Below are positions 21,030-31,089 of a stretch of 64,000 bases of DNA, piece after piece. Position numbers and translations under genes: made by a program. How positions within the stretch are numbered: position 1 is the first letter of the stretch; each line of letters begins with the position of its first letter. This DNA comes from Enterococcus casseliflavus NBRC 100478 (GTDB taxonomy: Bacteria > Bacillota > Bacilli > Lactobacillales > Enterococcaceae), in the NCBI RefSeq assembly GCF_001544095.1, contig NZ_BCPT01000002.1:124001-188000 (forward strand), read 5' to 3'. The notes beneath the pieces are model-generated. The model was given only the letters and a program-made list of their open reading frames with translations. It ran no database searches and was not told the DNA's origin.

Positions 21030-21063
21030 TGTTTTTTCTCCTTTCAAACCCTAAACAAAATAA

Positions 21064-21111
21064 TGAAACCGATTTCTACTAAAGAATACCACCAGAACGT
21101 TTCCATGTCTA
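21064..21111 (-). promoter_or_regulatory. EIIC promoter with cre-like sites and TAGACA -35
   Basis: On the minus strand the -35 is TAGACA (complement of 21106-21111) and the -10 TATTCT (complement of 21083-21088), 17 bp apart. The spacer contains TGGAAACGTTCT, the core of a cre site. A second match, TGAAACCGATTTCT, lies on the plus strand at 21064-21077. The -35 lies in TAGACAT, also shared with the operator at the other EIIC gene, so the local GntR proteins may bind here. Confidence 0.6.
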
Positions 21112-21228
21112 GTCTTTTCTATATCAAAACTGTGCTTTTGTTTAACCCAGCTTATCATTTGCAAAAACAGGTGGTTTTTTAATAGAGAATGCCCTTCGGA
21201 ACAAGACAGAAAAATCCGCGATTTTACA

Positions 21229-21267
21229 CAAAAAAAGCAATGCTTATCCCTACAGCATTGCTTTTTT
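21229..21267 (-). terminator. Rho-independent terminator after the GH1 gene
   Basis: AAAGCAATGCT and AGCATTGCTTT pair perfectly around a 9-nt loop and are flanked by T on the minus strand. It separates the GH1 gene from the EIIC gene. Confidence 0.9.
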
Positions 21268-21275
21268 CATTGTTA

Positions 21276-22664
21276 TTAAAAGCCGTTATTATCTGAAACT
21301 TCTTTAAACCAACGACCTGATTTTTTCACCGTTCGTTTAGCATCATTTGCTAAGTCAACGGAGATAAATCCGTAACGGTTCTTGTAAGCATTGGTCCATG
21401 ACCAGTTGTCCATGCAGGTCCACATATGGTAGCCGACACAATTGGTTCCTTCTTGGATCGCTTGGTGGACGTACTTCAAGTGGTCAGAGACAAATTCGAT
21501 GCGGTAATCATCTTCGATCACGCCATCAGCATTGACGAAGCGTTCTTCTCCTTCGACACCCATGCCATTTTCAGAAATGTAGCACTTGATATTGCCATAG
21601 TTTTCTCGCGTGTTCGTCAAAATATCATAGATCCCTTTTTCATAGATTTCCCATCCACGATACGGGTTCATTTTCTTGTTCGGCATATCATAGTTATCAA
21701 AGTAATCATCAGGCATTGGACTTTTCGCTTCATCGATCGGTGATTCTTTCTTCATGATACGACGAGGTTGATAATAATTGATCCCCAACAAGTCGATCGT
21801 ATTTTCGCGAATCGTTTGTAAATCATCGGCTTCCATCGCTGGTACCATATCCAATTCCTTGACGATGGTCACTAATTCTTCTGGGAACGTGCCTTTGACC
21901 GCAGGGTCTAAGAAAGAACGATTAAAGAAGGCATCCGCGATTTGCGCTGCTTTGACATCCTCTGGATCGTTCTCATCTCTTGGATAGCTTGGCGTCAAGT
22001 TCAAGATGATGCCGATCTCCCCATCAAGGTTCATCTCATGATAGACTTTGATGGCTTTAGCACTCGCCAACGTTTCGTGGAACCCAACTTGGACTGCATG
22101 TTTCATGTTGATCTCATTTGGATAATGGAATTGGTAAAGATAGCCGCCTTCAACAGGGACGATCGGTTCATTATGAGTGAACCATTTCTTGACACGATCA
22201 CCAAATAATGTAAAGCAGGTTTGCGCAAATGCGACATAGGCGTCCACGGTCTCTCGGTTCAACCAGCCGCCTTTTTCTTGCAGCGCCATCGGCATATCGA
22301 AGTGGTAAAGGTTCATGAAAGGTTCGATCCCGTTGGCGATCAACTCATCAATGTAGGCATTGTAAAAATCAACGGCTTTTTGATTGACTTCTCCTTTGCC
22401 TTGCGGGAAGAGACGACTCCATTGGATCGACGTCCGAAACGTCGTATGGCCGGTTTCTTTCATTAGTTGAATATCTTCTTGATAGCGTGTATAGACTTGC
22501 GAGGTTTTTTCAGGACCTACCTCATTGAAAAATTTCTCTGGTTCTTGCTGATACCAGTAATCCCAGATGCTTGCCCCTTTGCCATCGCCTTCAAATACAC
22601 CTTCTGTTTGTGGGCCACTAGCGGCTGACCCCCACCAAAAGCCTGCTGGAAATTGATAATCCAT
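21276..22664 (-). CDS. GH1 6-phospho-beta-glucosidase
   Basis: A protein of 462 residues of glycoside hydrolase family 1. It has FWWGSAASGPQTEG at the N-terminus, the acid/base glutamate in FTHNEPI (His replaces the usual Phe), and the nucleophile glutamate in YISENGMG near residue 360. It hydrolyses an imported 6-phospho-beta-glucoside. ATG 22664 lies 9 bp after AGGAG; ATG 22670, two codons earlier, is possible but only 3 bp from it. A good promoter (TTGATT-17-TATGAT) and a shared operator lie upstream, and a terminator follows. The neighbour on the other strand is an EIIC gene driven from the same control region. Confidence 0.9.
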   Translation of the reverse strand: MDYQFPAGFWWGSAASGPQTEGVFEGDGKGASIWDYWYQQEPEKFFNEVGPEKTSQVYTRYQEDIQLMKETGHTTFRTSIQWSRLFPQGKGEVNQKAVDFYNAYIDELIANGIEPFMNLYHFDMPMALQEKGGWLNRETVDAYVAFAQTCFTLFGDRVKKWFTHNEPIVPVEGGYLYQFHYPNEINMKHAVQVGFHETLASAKAIKVYHEMNLDGEIGIILNLTPSYPRDENDPEDVKAAQIADAFFNRSFLDPAVKGTFPEELVTIVKELDMVPAMEADDLQTIRENTIDLLGINYYQPRRIMKKESPIDEAKSPMPDDYFDNYDMPNKKMNPYRGWEIYEKGIYDILTNTRENYGNIKCYISENGMGVEGEERFVNADGVIEDDYRIEFVSDHLKYVHQAIQEGTNCVGYHMWTCMDNWSWTNAYKNRYGFISVDLANDAKRTVKKSGRWFKEVSDNNGF

Positions 22665-22699
22665 CTTCATTCACTCCTCATTTTTTCTTTGCTGCCCTA

Positions 22700-22796
22700 A
22701 TCATAAAGGAAGCAGTTACAAAAATCAATCTTTTTTAAAATAAATGTATAGACATTTAAAATAAAACATGATACATTATCAATGTAATCGATTGCA
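22700..22796. promoter_or_regulatory. Divergent promoters, GntR-type operator and cre site
   Basis: Minus promoter for GH1: TTGATT (complement of 22723-22728), 17 bp, TATGAT (complement of 22700-22705). Plus promoter for EIIC: TAGACA (22749-22754), 17 bp, extended -10 TGATACATT (22769-22777). The near-palindrome AAATGTATAGACATTT (22742-22757) covers the plus -35 and lies 14 bp above the minus -35. TGTAATCGATTGCA (22783-22796) is a cre-like site, with 12 of 14 positions, just after the plus -10. The two GntR/UTRA proteins are the obvious candidates for the operator. Confidence 0.65.
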
Positions 22797-22823
22797 AAAA
22801 GAAATTTAAGGAGTGAAATAATA

Positions 22824-24095
22824 ATGAATGGTTTTATGGACAAGTTATCTGAAAAGATTTTGCCCTTGGCGAATGCCTTAGGACAAAATCGCTACCTGAC
22901 CGTCTTGCGGGACGCGTTTATGCTTTCGTTCCCAATCACTATGTTTGGATCGATCGTGGTCGTTTTAAACAACCTGCCCTTCTTCAGTGATGCCACTAAA
23001 GGAACATTAGGAACACTGTTTGGCAATGGGCAAAATGCAACAATGAGTATCATGACTGTTTTCGTTACTTTCGGTATTGGCTATTATTTATCAAAATCAT
23101 ATGATGTGGAAGGGATTTTTGGTGGTGCCGTTTCGTTTGCCAGCTTTTTGATCTTGACTCCTTTCTTTATGACTACTGAATCTGGCGAAACGATCTCCGG
23201 TGTGCTGTCTCTTGATCGTCTTGGCGCAAAAGGGATGTTTATCGGGATGATCGCAGCATTTTTGGCAGCTGAAATCTATTGCCGCATCACAAAACGCGGC
23301 TGGCAGATCAAAATGCCTGATGGGGTACCACCAGCAGTTTCTAAATCTTTTGCCGCTTTGATTCCAGCAATTATCACCTTAACGGTATTCTTAGTGATCA
23401 ATGCCATCATGACGGGTGTCTTCAATGCCAACTTGCATGACTTGGTTTATGAATTGATCCAAAAACCATTGACTGGACTAGGCAGCAGCTTGCCAGCAAC
23501 TCTATTGGCTTTGTTCTTTGTTCAATTCCTTTGGTTCTTCGGTCTACATGGTCAAATCATCGTCAACTCTGTGATGGACCCGATTTGGAATACATTGATG
23601 TTAGACAACTTAGAAGCGTATCAAAATGGGGATGCACTGCCGCATATCGTCACAAAACCATTTATGGAAACCTTTACCGTTGGATTAGGCGGTTCTGGTA
23701 TGACGTTAGCCGTTGTTATCTTGATGGCTTTCGTATTGAAGAAAAAACAATACCGCGATGTTGGTCGTTTGGCTTTAGCACCAGGGATCTTTAACGTTAA
23801 CGAACCAGCCATCTTCGGTATGCCGATCGTCTTGAATGCGACGATCCTGATTCCTTGGGTCGTGGCACCTCTTGTGGTAACGACCTTCAACTACTTAGTG
23901 ATGGCGGCTGGACTTGTTCCTGCACCAACTGGTGTTTCTGTTCCTTGGACCGTTCCAGTGGTCTTCAGTGGTGTCTTAGCAACCAACTCTTGGTTAGGTG
24001 GTTTGCTGCAAGTCATTGACGTGGTGATCGTCGGCTTGATCTGGTATCCATTCTTACGTGTGTTAGATCGTCAAGCAGAACCATCAATCGATTAA
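22824..24095 (+). CDS. PTS EIIC permease, lactose/cellobiose family
   Basis: A protein of 423 residues with about ten membrane helices. Motifs: ILPLANALGQNRYLTVLRDA at the start, MPDGVPPAVSKSFAALIPA, FFGLHGQIIVN and NEPAIFGMPIVLNATILIPW. It is related to the EIIC at 19749 but not a recent copy. ATG 22824 follows AAGGAGTGAAATAATA. The promoter carries the shared operator and a cre-like site. A terminator follows and then a GntR gene, so the gene is expressed alone. EIIA and EIIB must come from elsewhere. Confidence 0.9.
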   Translation: MNGFMDKLSEKILPLANALGQNRYLTVLRDAFMLSFPITMFGSIVVVLNNLPFFSDATKGTLGTLFGNGQNATMSIMTVFVTFGIGYYLSKSYDVEGIFGGAVSFASFLILTPFFMTTESGETISGVLSLDRLGAKGMFIGMIAAFLAAEIYCRITKRGWQIKMPDGVPPAVSKSFAALIPAIITLTVFLVINAIMTGVFNANLHDLVYELIQKPLTGLGSSLPATLLALFFVQFLWFFGLHGQIIVNSVMDPIWNTLMLDNLEAYQNGDALPHIVTKPFMETFTVGLGGSGMTLAVVILMAFVLKKKQYRDVGRLALAPGIFNVNEPAIFGMPIVLNATILIPWVVAPLVVTTFNYLVMAAGLVPAPTGVSVPWTVPVVFSGVLATNSWLGGLLQVIDVVIVGLIWYPFLRVLDRQAEPSID

Positions 24096-24099
24096 GCGC

Positions 24100-24136
24100 A
24101 ACGGCTGGCTGAATTTTTTCAGTCAGCCGTTCTTTT
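24100..24136 (+). terminator. Rho-independent terminator after the EIIC gene
   Basis: AACGGCTGGCTGAA faces TTCAGTCAGCCGTT with one G:T pair across a T-rich loop, followed by CTTTTT. Confidence 0.85.
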
Positions 24137-24203
24137 TATAAAAAAACCAAGGTTTGATTGTCGAAACCGCTTTTTTCAGCTATACTTCTTGCGAGGTGAT
24201 CAG

Positions 24204-24920
24204 ATGCCAAAATACCAAGAAATTGCCAATATTTTACGCACACGTATCAAAAACAAAACGTATCCGCCTGACAGCTTACTGCCGAATCAAACTGATTTAG
24301 TCGAGGAATTCGGAGTCAGCCGGATGACCGTCAAAAAAGCCATCGGTATCTTAGCCATGGAAGGACTGGTTTATTCTCAGCGGGGCGCTGGAACAAAAAT
24401 ATTGAACCACCCATTCTTAAAAAAAGACACCACTGCTTTAACGGTCTATGAAGGCTTGTCAACGGAAATGGGCAAAGCTGGCCGCAAGCTAGTCAGTCAG
24501 GTCATCGATTTTCAAGTCGAATTTCCTGACCAAACGATCCAAGAAAAGTTGATGTTAACGGAAGAACAGCCGATCTATAGTATTGTCCGCTTGCGGATTC
24601 TTGAAGACCAACCGTTTATTTTAGAATATACCTATATGCCCGTCCATTTAGTGCCCAATTTAACTCGTGGCCATTTAGAAAGTTCTATCTACCGTTATGT
24701 CAAAGAGGAACTAGGGGTCCAGTTTGCTGGCGCCTACCGCACCATCGCCGCTGATAAAAGTACCGCATACGATCAACAGTATTTGGACTGTAAAGCCGAT
24801 GATCCGGTCTTAGAGATCGAACAGATCGTCTATCAGAAAAATGGCTCACCTATCGAATTTTCCCGTAGTCGCAACCGTTATGACGTGCGAGCCTACTCTT
24901 ATTTAGATGTCCAGCACTAA
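24204..24920 (+). CDS. GntR/HutC-family regulator with UTRA domain
   Basis: A protein of 238 residues. The winged HTH (about 1-70, DLVEEFGVSRMTVKKAIGIL) and UTRA domain (about 90-235, LRILEDQPFILEYTYMPVHLV, DDPVLEIEQIVYQKNG) closely resemble the regulator at 18817, so the two are paralogues. ATG 24204 follows GAGGTGAT. It lies after an EIIC gene in the same direction but beyond a terminator. It may control the EIIC/GH1 divergent region at 22.7 kb through the AAATGTATAGACATTT operator. The ligand is probably a phosphorylated beta-glucoside; this is inference. Confidence 0.87.
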   Translation: MPKYQEIANILRTRIKNKTYPPDSLLPNQTDLVEEFGVSRMTVKKAIGILAMEGLVYSQRGAGTKILNHPFLKKDTTALTVYEGLSTEMGKAGRKLVSQVIDFQVEFPDQTIQEKLMLTEEQPIYSIVRLRILEDQPFILEYTYMPVHLVPNLTRGHLESSIYRYVKEELGVQFAGAYRTIAADKSTAYDQQYLDCKADDPVLEIEQIVYQKNGSPIEFSRSRNRYDVRAYSYLDVQH

Positions 24921-24971
24921 AAAGACCTGCCCACGGTTTTCTTCCATCAGAAACCGTGGGCAGGTCTTTTT
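24921..24971. terminator. Bidirectional rho-independent terminator
   Basis: AAAGACCTGCCCACGGTTT and its exact complement AAACCGTGGGCAGGTCTTT form a perfect stem around an 11-nt loop, with A and T runs on both sides. It serves the convergent GntR and copA genes. Confidence 0.93.
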
Positions 24972-24993
24972 GTTGGTGCATTCGTTGCTTCGT

Positions 24994-27456
24994 TTATTTT
25001 TTCGCTGAGGGTTGGAATCGTTTCAGCCGCAAGGCATTCAATAAAACGGATACCGAGCTGAAGCTCATGGCCGCCCCAGCGATCATTGGATTGAGCAAGG
25101 GGCCACCGAAAAGATGCAGCACACCCATTGCGACAGGGATGCCTAAGACGTTATAAGCAAAAGCCCAGAAAAGATTTTCTTTGATGTTTTTGATGGTTGC
25201 CCGACTTAACTCGATCGCTGATGGGACGTCCATCAGATCGCTGCGCATCAGTACGATGTCTGCCGATTCGATGGCGACATCGGTACCGGAGCCGATCGCG
25301 ATCCCTACATCGGCTTGGGCTAACGCGGGCGCATCATTGATCCCGTCACCTACCATCGCAACCTTTTGGCCTTTGGCTTGCAGGCCAGCTACTTTGGCGG
25401 CTTTATCTTCTGGCAAGACGTCACTGATCACTTCATCGATACCGACTTGTTTGGCGATGGCTTGGGCCGTTCGGGCATTGTCGCCCGTGATCATTGCTAC
25501 GTACAAGCCCATTTGATGCAACCGGTCAATGGCTTTTCGACTGCTTTCTTTGATAGTATCTGCCACAGCGATGATCCCGATCGCTTCGCCGTCTTTGGCA
25601 ACATACATCGGTGTTTTCCCTTCGTGAGCCAATTGTTGGGCTTGCTCGATCAGGCCATCAATGGCAACGTTTTGTTTTTCCAACCATTTCTGGTTGCCTA
25701 ATAGGACTGGACTGCCAGCGATCGTTCCTTGAATCCCATGCCCTGGGATCGCTTCAAACCCGTCAACTTCTTGTAGGGCGAGAGCTTGCGTGCGGGCTTC
25801 GATCACAATGGCTTCGCCTAATGGATGTTCTGAACCTTTTTCAACAGAAGCCGCCAGCTGCAGCAATTCCGTCGGCGTGTGGTTGCCGGCAGGCAGGAGA
25901 TCGGTTACGACTGGTTTGCCTTCTGTGATTGTGCCGGTTTTATCAAAGACGATCGTCGTCACGTTTCTAGCTGTTTCTAACGCATCGCCGCTTTTGATCA
26001 AGACGCCATTTTCTGCCCCTTTGCCCGCACCCACCATGATGGCGGTCGGTGTCGCTAATCCTAAGGCACACGGACAAGCAATCACTAATACAGAAATCGT
26101 AATGGTCAATGAGAAGATCCAGGTTTCTTGTCCTAAGAAAAACCAGGCAAGTCCTGCAAAAACCGCCAAGACCATGACGATCGGGACAAACACCCCCGAA
26201 ACTTTGTCAGCCATGCGAGCAATCGGCGCTTTGGAGCCTTGGGCATTTTCTACTAACTGAATGATTTGCGCTAACGTTGAATCTTCTCCCACATTGGTGG
26301 CTTCATATTGAAAGGAGCCGTTTTTGTTGATACTGGCGCCGATCACCCGATCACCGACTTGTTTTTCGATAGGTAAGCTTTCTCCAGTAATCATTGATTC
26401 ATCGATGGCAGAGCGGCCTTGGGTAACGATCCCATCCACAGGAATCTTCTCACCAGGTCGTACGATTAAGATATCGCCAGCTGCGACTTCTTCAATACCC
26501 ACTTCGACTTCTTCGGCTTGATTCCCGCTGCCGCGGAGCACGCGGGCTTTTTTCGGTGCGAGATCCAACAACTTCTTGATAGCTTCGGAGGTTTTGCCCT
26601 TCGAGACCGACTCAAGGTATTTTCCTAAAGTAACTAATGCCAAAATAACGGCGGCTGTTTCATAGTACAAGTGCATCGCATAATGGGTCGTGCCCAGGTA
26701 GACCATCACGGTCCCATAAATACTATAAAAGAAGGCAGCACTGGTTCCCAATGCGACGAGGGAATCCATATTGGGATGGCCTTTCCAAAGTGCTTTGAAA
26801 CCAGCAATGTAAAAGGCGCGACCGAGGACCATCACCGGTAAGACCAAAAGCAATTGAGTGGTAACAAAATTGACTGGATAGGCCATCGGATCTAAAAAGC
26901 CAGGGATCGGCAAACCGATCATTTCCCCCATCGTCAAATAGAACAAGGGGATCGTAAAGAGCGCTGAAAGCCAAAACCGTTGCCATAAAGCACGAATCTC
27001 TGCCTGTTTTGAATCCACCTTGTCGGCAGAAGCGGTCGGCAGCTGTGCATCATAGCCCGCCTCTTTCACGGCAGCTGCGATCTTCGCGGCGGTCACTTGA
27101 TCTTGTTGATAGCTGACCGTCAGTTTTTCTGTTGCCAGATTGACGGAGGCTTGCTCCACACCCGCTAATTTTTGGACAGCTTTTTCTACTGTTTGGGCAC
27201 AAGACGCACAGGTCATGCCCGAGATGGCAAAGGTCTCTTGTCTTTGGGAGCCGATCAGTTGATAGCCCGCTGCTTTGATGGCCGCAGCGAGTGTTTCTTC
27301 GGTGAGCTGCTGCTCGTCATAACGAATATGTAATTTTTCAGTAGCCAAATTGACAGCTGCTTGATCGACCCCCGCCAGCTTGCTGACTGTTTTTTCGACG
27401 GTCTGGGAACAAGACGCACAGGTCATCCCTTTTACCCCATAATTCTTTTCGATCAT
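24994..27456 (-). CDS. copA: CopA-type copper-translocating P1B ATPase
   Basis: A protein of 820 residues. It has two N-terminal heavy-metal domains with MTCASC motifs (cysteines 13/16 and 83/86), then eight membrane helices. The actuator has TGES, helix 6 has the CPC metal site ([13 protein letters not shown]), the phosphorylation motif is DKTGT, followed by SEHP and [10 protein letters not shown]. It exports Cu(I) from the cytoplasm at the cost of ATP. ATG 27456 follows AAGGAGGAAGGAAACA. Cop boxes in the promoter imply control by a CopY repressor, but no copY or copZ gene is adjacent, unlike the classic enterococcal copYZAB operon. Confidence 0.95.
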   Translation of the reverse strand: MIEKNYGVKGMTCASCSQTVEKTVSKLAGVDQAAVNLATEKLHIRYDEQQLTEETLAAAIKAAGYQLIGSQRQETFAISGMTCASCAQTVEKAVQKLAGVEQASVNLATEKLTVSYQQDQVTAAKIAAAVKEAGYDAQLPTASADKVDSKQAEIRALWQRFWLSALFTIPLFYLTMGEMIGLPIPGFLDPMAYPVNFVTTQLLLVLPVMVLGRAFYIAGFKALWKGHPNMDSLVALGTSAAFFYSIYGTVMVYLGTTHYAMHLYYETAAVILALVTLGKYLESVSKGKTSEAIKKLLDLAPKKARVLRGSGNQAEEVEVGIEEVAAGDILIVRPGEKIPVDGIVTQGRSAIDESMITGESLPIEKQVGDRVIGASINKNGSFQYEATNVGEDSTLAQIIQLVENAQGSKAPIARMADKVSGVFVPIVMVLAVFAGLAWFFLGQETWIFSLTITISVLVIACPCALGLATPTAIMVGAGKGAENGVLIKSGDALETARNVTTIVFDKTGTITEGKPVVTDLLPAGNHTPTELLQLAASVEKGSEHPLGEAIVIEARTQALALQEVDGFEAIPGHGIQGTIAGSPVLLGNQKWLEKQNVAIDGLIEQAQQLAHEGKTPMYVAKDGEAIGIIAVADTIKESSRKAIDRLHQMGLYVAMITGDNARTAQAIAKQVGIDEVISDVLPEDKAAKVAGLQAKGQKVAMVGDGINDAPALAQADVGIAIGSGTDVAIESADIVLMRSDLMDVPSAIELSRATIKNIKENLFWAFAYNVLGIPVAMGVLHLFGGPLLNPMIAGAAMSFSSVSVLLNALRLKRFQPSAKK

Positions 27457-27505
27457 TGTTTCCTTCCTCCTTGCTTGCTATGCAAACCCATTAACCTTTT
27501 ATGTT

Positions 27506-27554
27506 TACAGTTGTAATCTTCTTATACTTTACAATTATCGTTTACACTTGTCAA
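27506..27554 (-). promoter_or_regulatory. copA promoter with two cop boxes
   Basis: TACAGTTGTA (27506-27515) is a perfect TACAnnTGTA cop box; TACACTTGTC (27543-27552) matches at 9 of 10 bases. On the minus strand the second box overlaps a TTGACA -35 (complement of 27549-27554), with a TAAAGT -10-like sequence 17 bp on. CopY bound at both boxes would cover the promoter when copper is low. Confidence 0.75.
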
Positions 27555-27565
27555 CGATAATACTC

Positions 27566-27655
27566 AAAAAAAGGACGTTCTCCTTTGAAGCGGCCCAAAA
27601 CGCGAGACTTTTGGTCTACCTTTGGGCGGTCGCTACAGGTGGAACGTACTTTTTT
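27566..27655 (-). terminator. Multi-stem terminator between the GH1 gene and copA
   Basis: Three nested stems are seen: AAAAAAGGACGTTC against GAACGTACTTTTTT (one mismatch), GCG-GCCCAAA against TTTGGGC-ggt-CGC, and AGAC against GTCT. On the minus strand it ends in seven T. Just before it (27661-27690) is another hairpin, AAACGATC-CTGC against GCAG-GTCGTTT. Together they isolate copA from the upstream GH1 gene. Confidence 0.6.
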
Positions 27656-27718
27656 CTAAGAAACGATCACTGCCGTTGCAGGGGTCGTTTCGCTTATTCA
27701 GGTATTGGTTTTAGGAGG

Positions 27719-29191
<1,473 letters not shown>

Positions 29192-29194
29192 TTA

Positions 29195-29223
29195 AGTATA
29201 CCGATAATTGCCTGATTTGTCAT
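29195..29223 (-). promoter_or_regulatory. Promoter of the GH1 gene
   Basis: On the minus strand ATGACA (complement of 29218-29223) and TATACT (complement of 29195-29200) are 17 bp apart, about 40 bp before the TTG start. Confidence 0.65.
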
Positions 29224-29264
29224 AAGAAGATTTTGTACCTATGCCAAGAAAGCCGATAGCACGC

Positions 29265-29308
29265 AAAAAACATCCTTGCAAGCAGTGGCGTTCTCCTTGC
29301 AAGGATGT
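29265..29308 (-). terminator. Rho-independent terminator of the ABC exporter operon
   Basis: ACATCCTTGCAAG and CTTGCAAGGATGT pair perfectly around a loop of about 13 nt, followed by six T on the minus strand. Confidence 0.9.
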
Positions 29309-29322
29309 GGACTAGCTATGGA

Positions 29323-31089
29323 TCATGCATCAAATTGTGCCTGATAGAGTGCGGCGTAACGCCCCTCTTTGGCTACTAATTCTTCGTGGGTCCCTTGCTC
29401 TACGATATTCCCCTGTTCCACCACGAGGATCGTATCGGCATGTCGAATCGTGGACAAGCGATGGGCGATCACAAAGGAGGTTTTGCCTTTCATCAATTTG
29501 GTCATCGCTGCTTGGATCAGCAGCTCTGTTTGCGTGTCGACATTCGATGTGGCTTCATCAAGAATCAACAGATCGGCATCCAACAGCATTGCTCGTGCAA
29601 TCGTCAACAGCTGTTTTTGCCCTTGTGAGATACCGGTTCCGTCTTCAGAGATCAAAGTATCATAGCCTTTTGGCAGGCTCATAATAAAGTCATGGATATG
29701 GGCGGCTTGTGCAGCAGCTTGGACTTCTGCCAACGTCGCATTCGCCTTGCCGTAGGCCAAATTGTCGAAAACCGTTCCCGTGAACAACCAGGTATCTTGC
29801 AGCACCATCGCATAGCTTTGCCGTAGGCTGCGGCGTGTCGCTTGGCGGATATTTTTACCGTCTAACCGAATCGCTCCTTGGTCAGGGTCATAAAACCGCA
29901 TCAAGAGGTTCACGATGGTGGTTTTCCCCGCTCCGGTCGGTCCGACGATCGCGACCAAGCTGCCAGCTGGTACTTGTAGCGAAAGGTCTTTGATGATGGG
30001 CTGCTGTGCTTGATAGCCGAAGGTCACATGGTCAAAGGCGACATCACCAGACACCTCGTGGTATTCGTAGGCTCCAGGAACATCAGAAACTTCAGGTTCT
30101 TCATCCAGCAAACGGAAGATTCGTTCTGCCGCCGCCAATGCTGATTGCAAATCGCTGAAGATGTTGGCTAACTCATTGATTGGTCCTGAGAATTTTCTGG
30201 AGTAAAGAACAAAGGAAGAAACATTCCCTAATGTCAGATGACCGAACAAAAACAGCAAAGCGCCAAACATACTGATCAAGGACAACGACAGATTGTTGAT
30301 AAAGTTGATGGAAGGACCAGTCATACTGCCGTAGTACTCGGCATTGTAATAGGCATCCACCGCTTCTTGGTTTTTTTCGTCAAAACGGCTGATGATCGCT
30401 TCTTCTTGGTTATACAGCTTGATCGTTTGCTGACCAGAAATAATCTCTTCCACAAAGCCGTTCAATTCGCCTAATTTGCGGGAACGACGGCGAAACAATG
30501 GTTGAAATTTGCTCATCAAAAAGCGGGTCAAAAAGATCGAAGCGGGAACCGTTACGACAAAAATCAGCACCAGCAGCGGCGAAATCAAAACCATCATCAC
30601 AAACGAACCAATGATCGTCACAAGACTGCTGAGGACTTGAATGGCATCGCTGGCCAATGACGTATTGATGGTATCGACATCATAACTGATGCGACTGATG
30701 ATATCCCCAGTGGCGACTCGGTCAAAATACCCCACTGGCAGTTCGGTGATTTTATCAAAAATCGCCTTGCGCATCGCTGCCACCACCCGCTGACTCAAGC
30801 GGATCATCATGAGCGAAATCAGATAACTAAGAAGGGAAGACGCAAGATAAAACAGCAGCATCAGCCCACAATAAAAGAAGACTCGGTCAAAAATGACCTT
30901 GCCGGGACCCGGTTGAATGGCATCAATGGCGTACCCTGAAAGCAACGGTCCCACCAAGGCGAAAATGTTGCTGGCCATCATCAATACAGCGGCTGCTAGC
31001 AAGAGACCTTTGTACTCGTAAAGATAGCCCCACAAACGCCGTAGTGTTTTCTTACTATCCTGCGGTTTTTCCGTTTTTTTCTTCGGCAT
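29323..31089 (-). CDS. Heterodimeric ABC exporter, second subunit (consensus ATPase site)
   Basis: A protein of 588 residues with an N-terminal six-helix ABC exporter domain (about 25-330) and an ATPase domain (about 350-585). Walker A is GPTGAGKTT, the signature ISQGQKQ departs from LSGGQ, and Walker B LLILDEATSNVD keeps the catalytic glutamate. ATG 31089 lies 8 bp after AGGAGG, inside the previous gene. Paired with the preceding subunit it resembles enterococcal EfrAB/EfrCD and lactococcal LmrCD multidrug exporters; which of these is closest cannot be settled here. It overlaps the upstream gene by 35 bp. Confidence 0.9.
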   Translation of the reverse strand: MPKKKTEKPQDSKKTLRRLWGYLYEYKGLLLAAAVLMMASNIFALVGPLLSGYAIDAIQPGPGKVIFDRVFFYCGLMLLFYLASSLLSYLISLMMIRLSQRVVAAMRKAIFDKITELPVGYFDRVATGDIISRISYDVDTINTSLASDAIQVLSSLVTIIGSFVMMVLISPLLVLIFVVTVPASIFLTRFLMSKFQPLFRRRSRKLGELNGFVEEIISGQQTIKLYNQEEAIISRFDEKNQEAVDAYYNAEYYGSMTGPSINFINNLSLSLISMFGALLFLFGHLTLGNVSSFVLYSRKFSGPINELANIFSDLQSALAAAERIFRLLDEEPEVSDVPGAYEYHEVSGDVAFDHVTFGYQAQQPIIKDLSLQVPAGSLVAIVGPTGAGKTTIVNLLMRFYDPDQGAIRLDGKNIRQATRRSLRQSYAMVLQDTWLFTGTVFDNLAYGKANATLAEVQAAAQAAHIHDFIMSLPKGYDTLISEDGTGISQGQKQLLTIARAMLLDADLLILDEATSNVDTQTELLIQAAMTKLMKGKTSFVIAHRLSTIRHADTILVVEQGNIVEQGTHEELVAKEGRYAALYQAQFDA

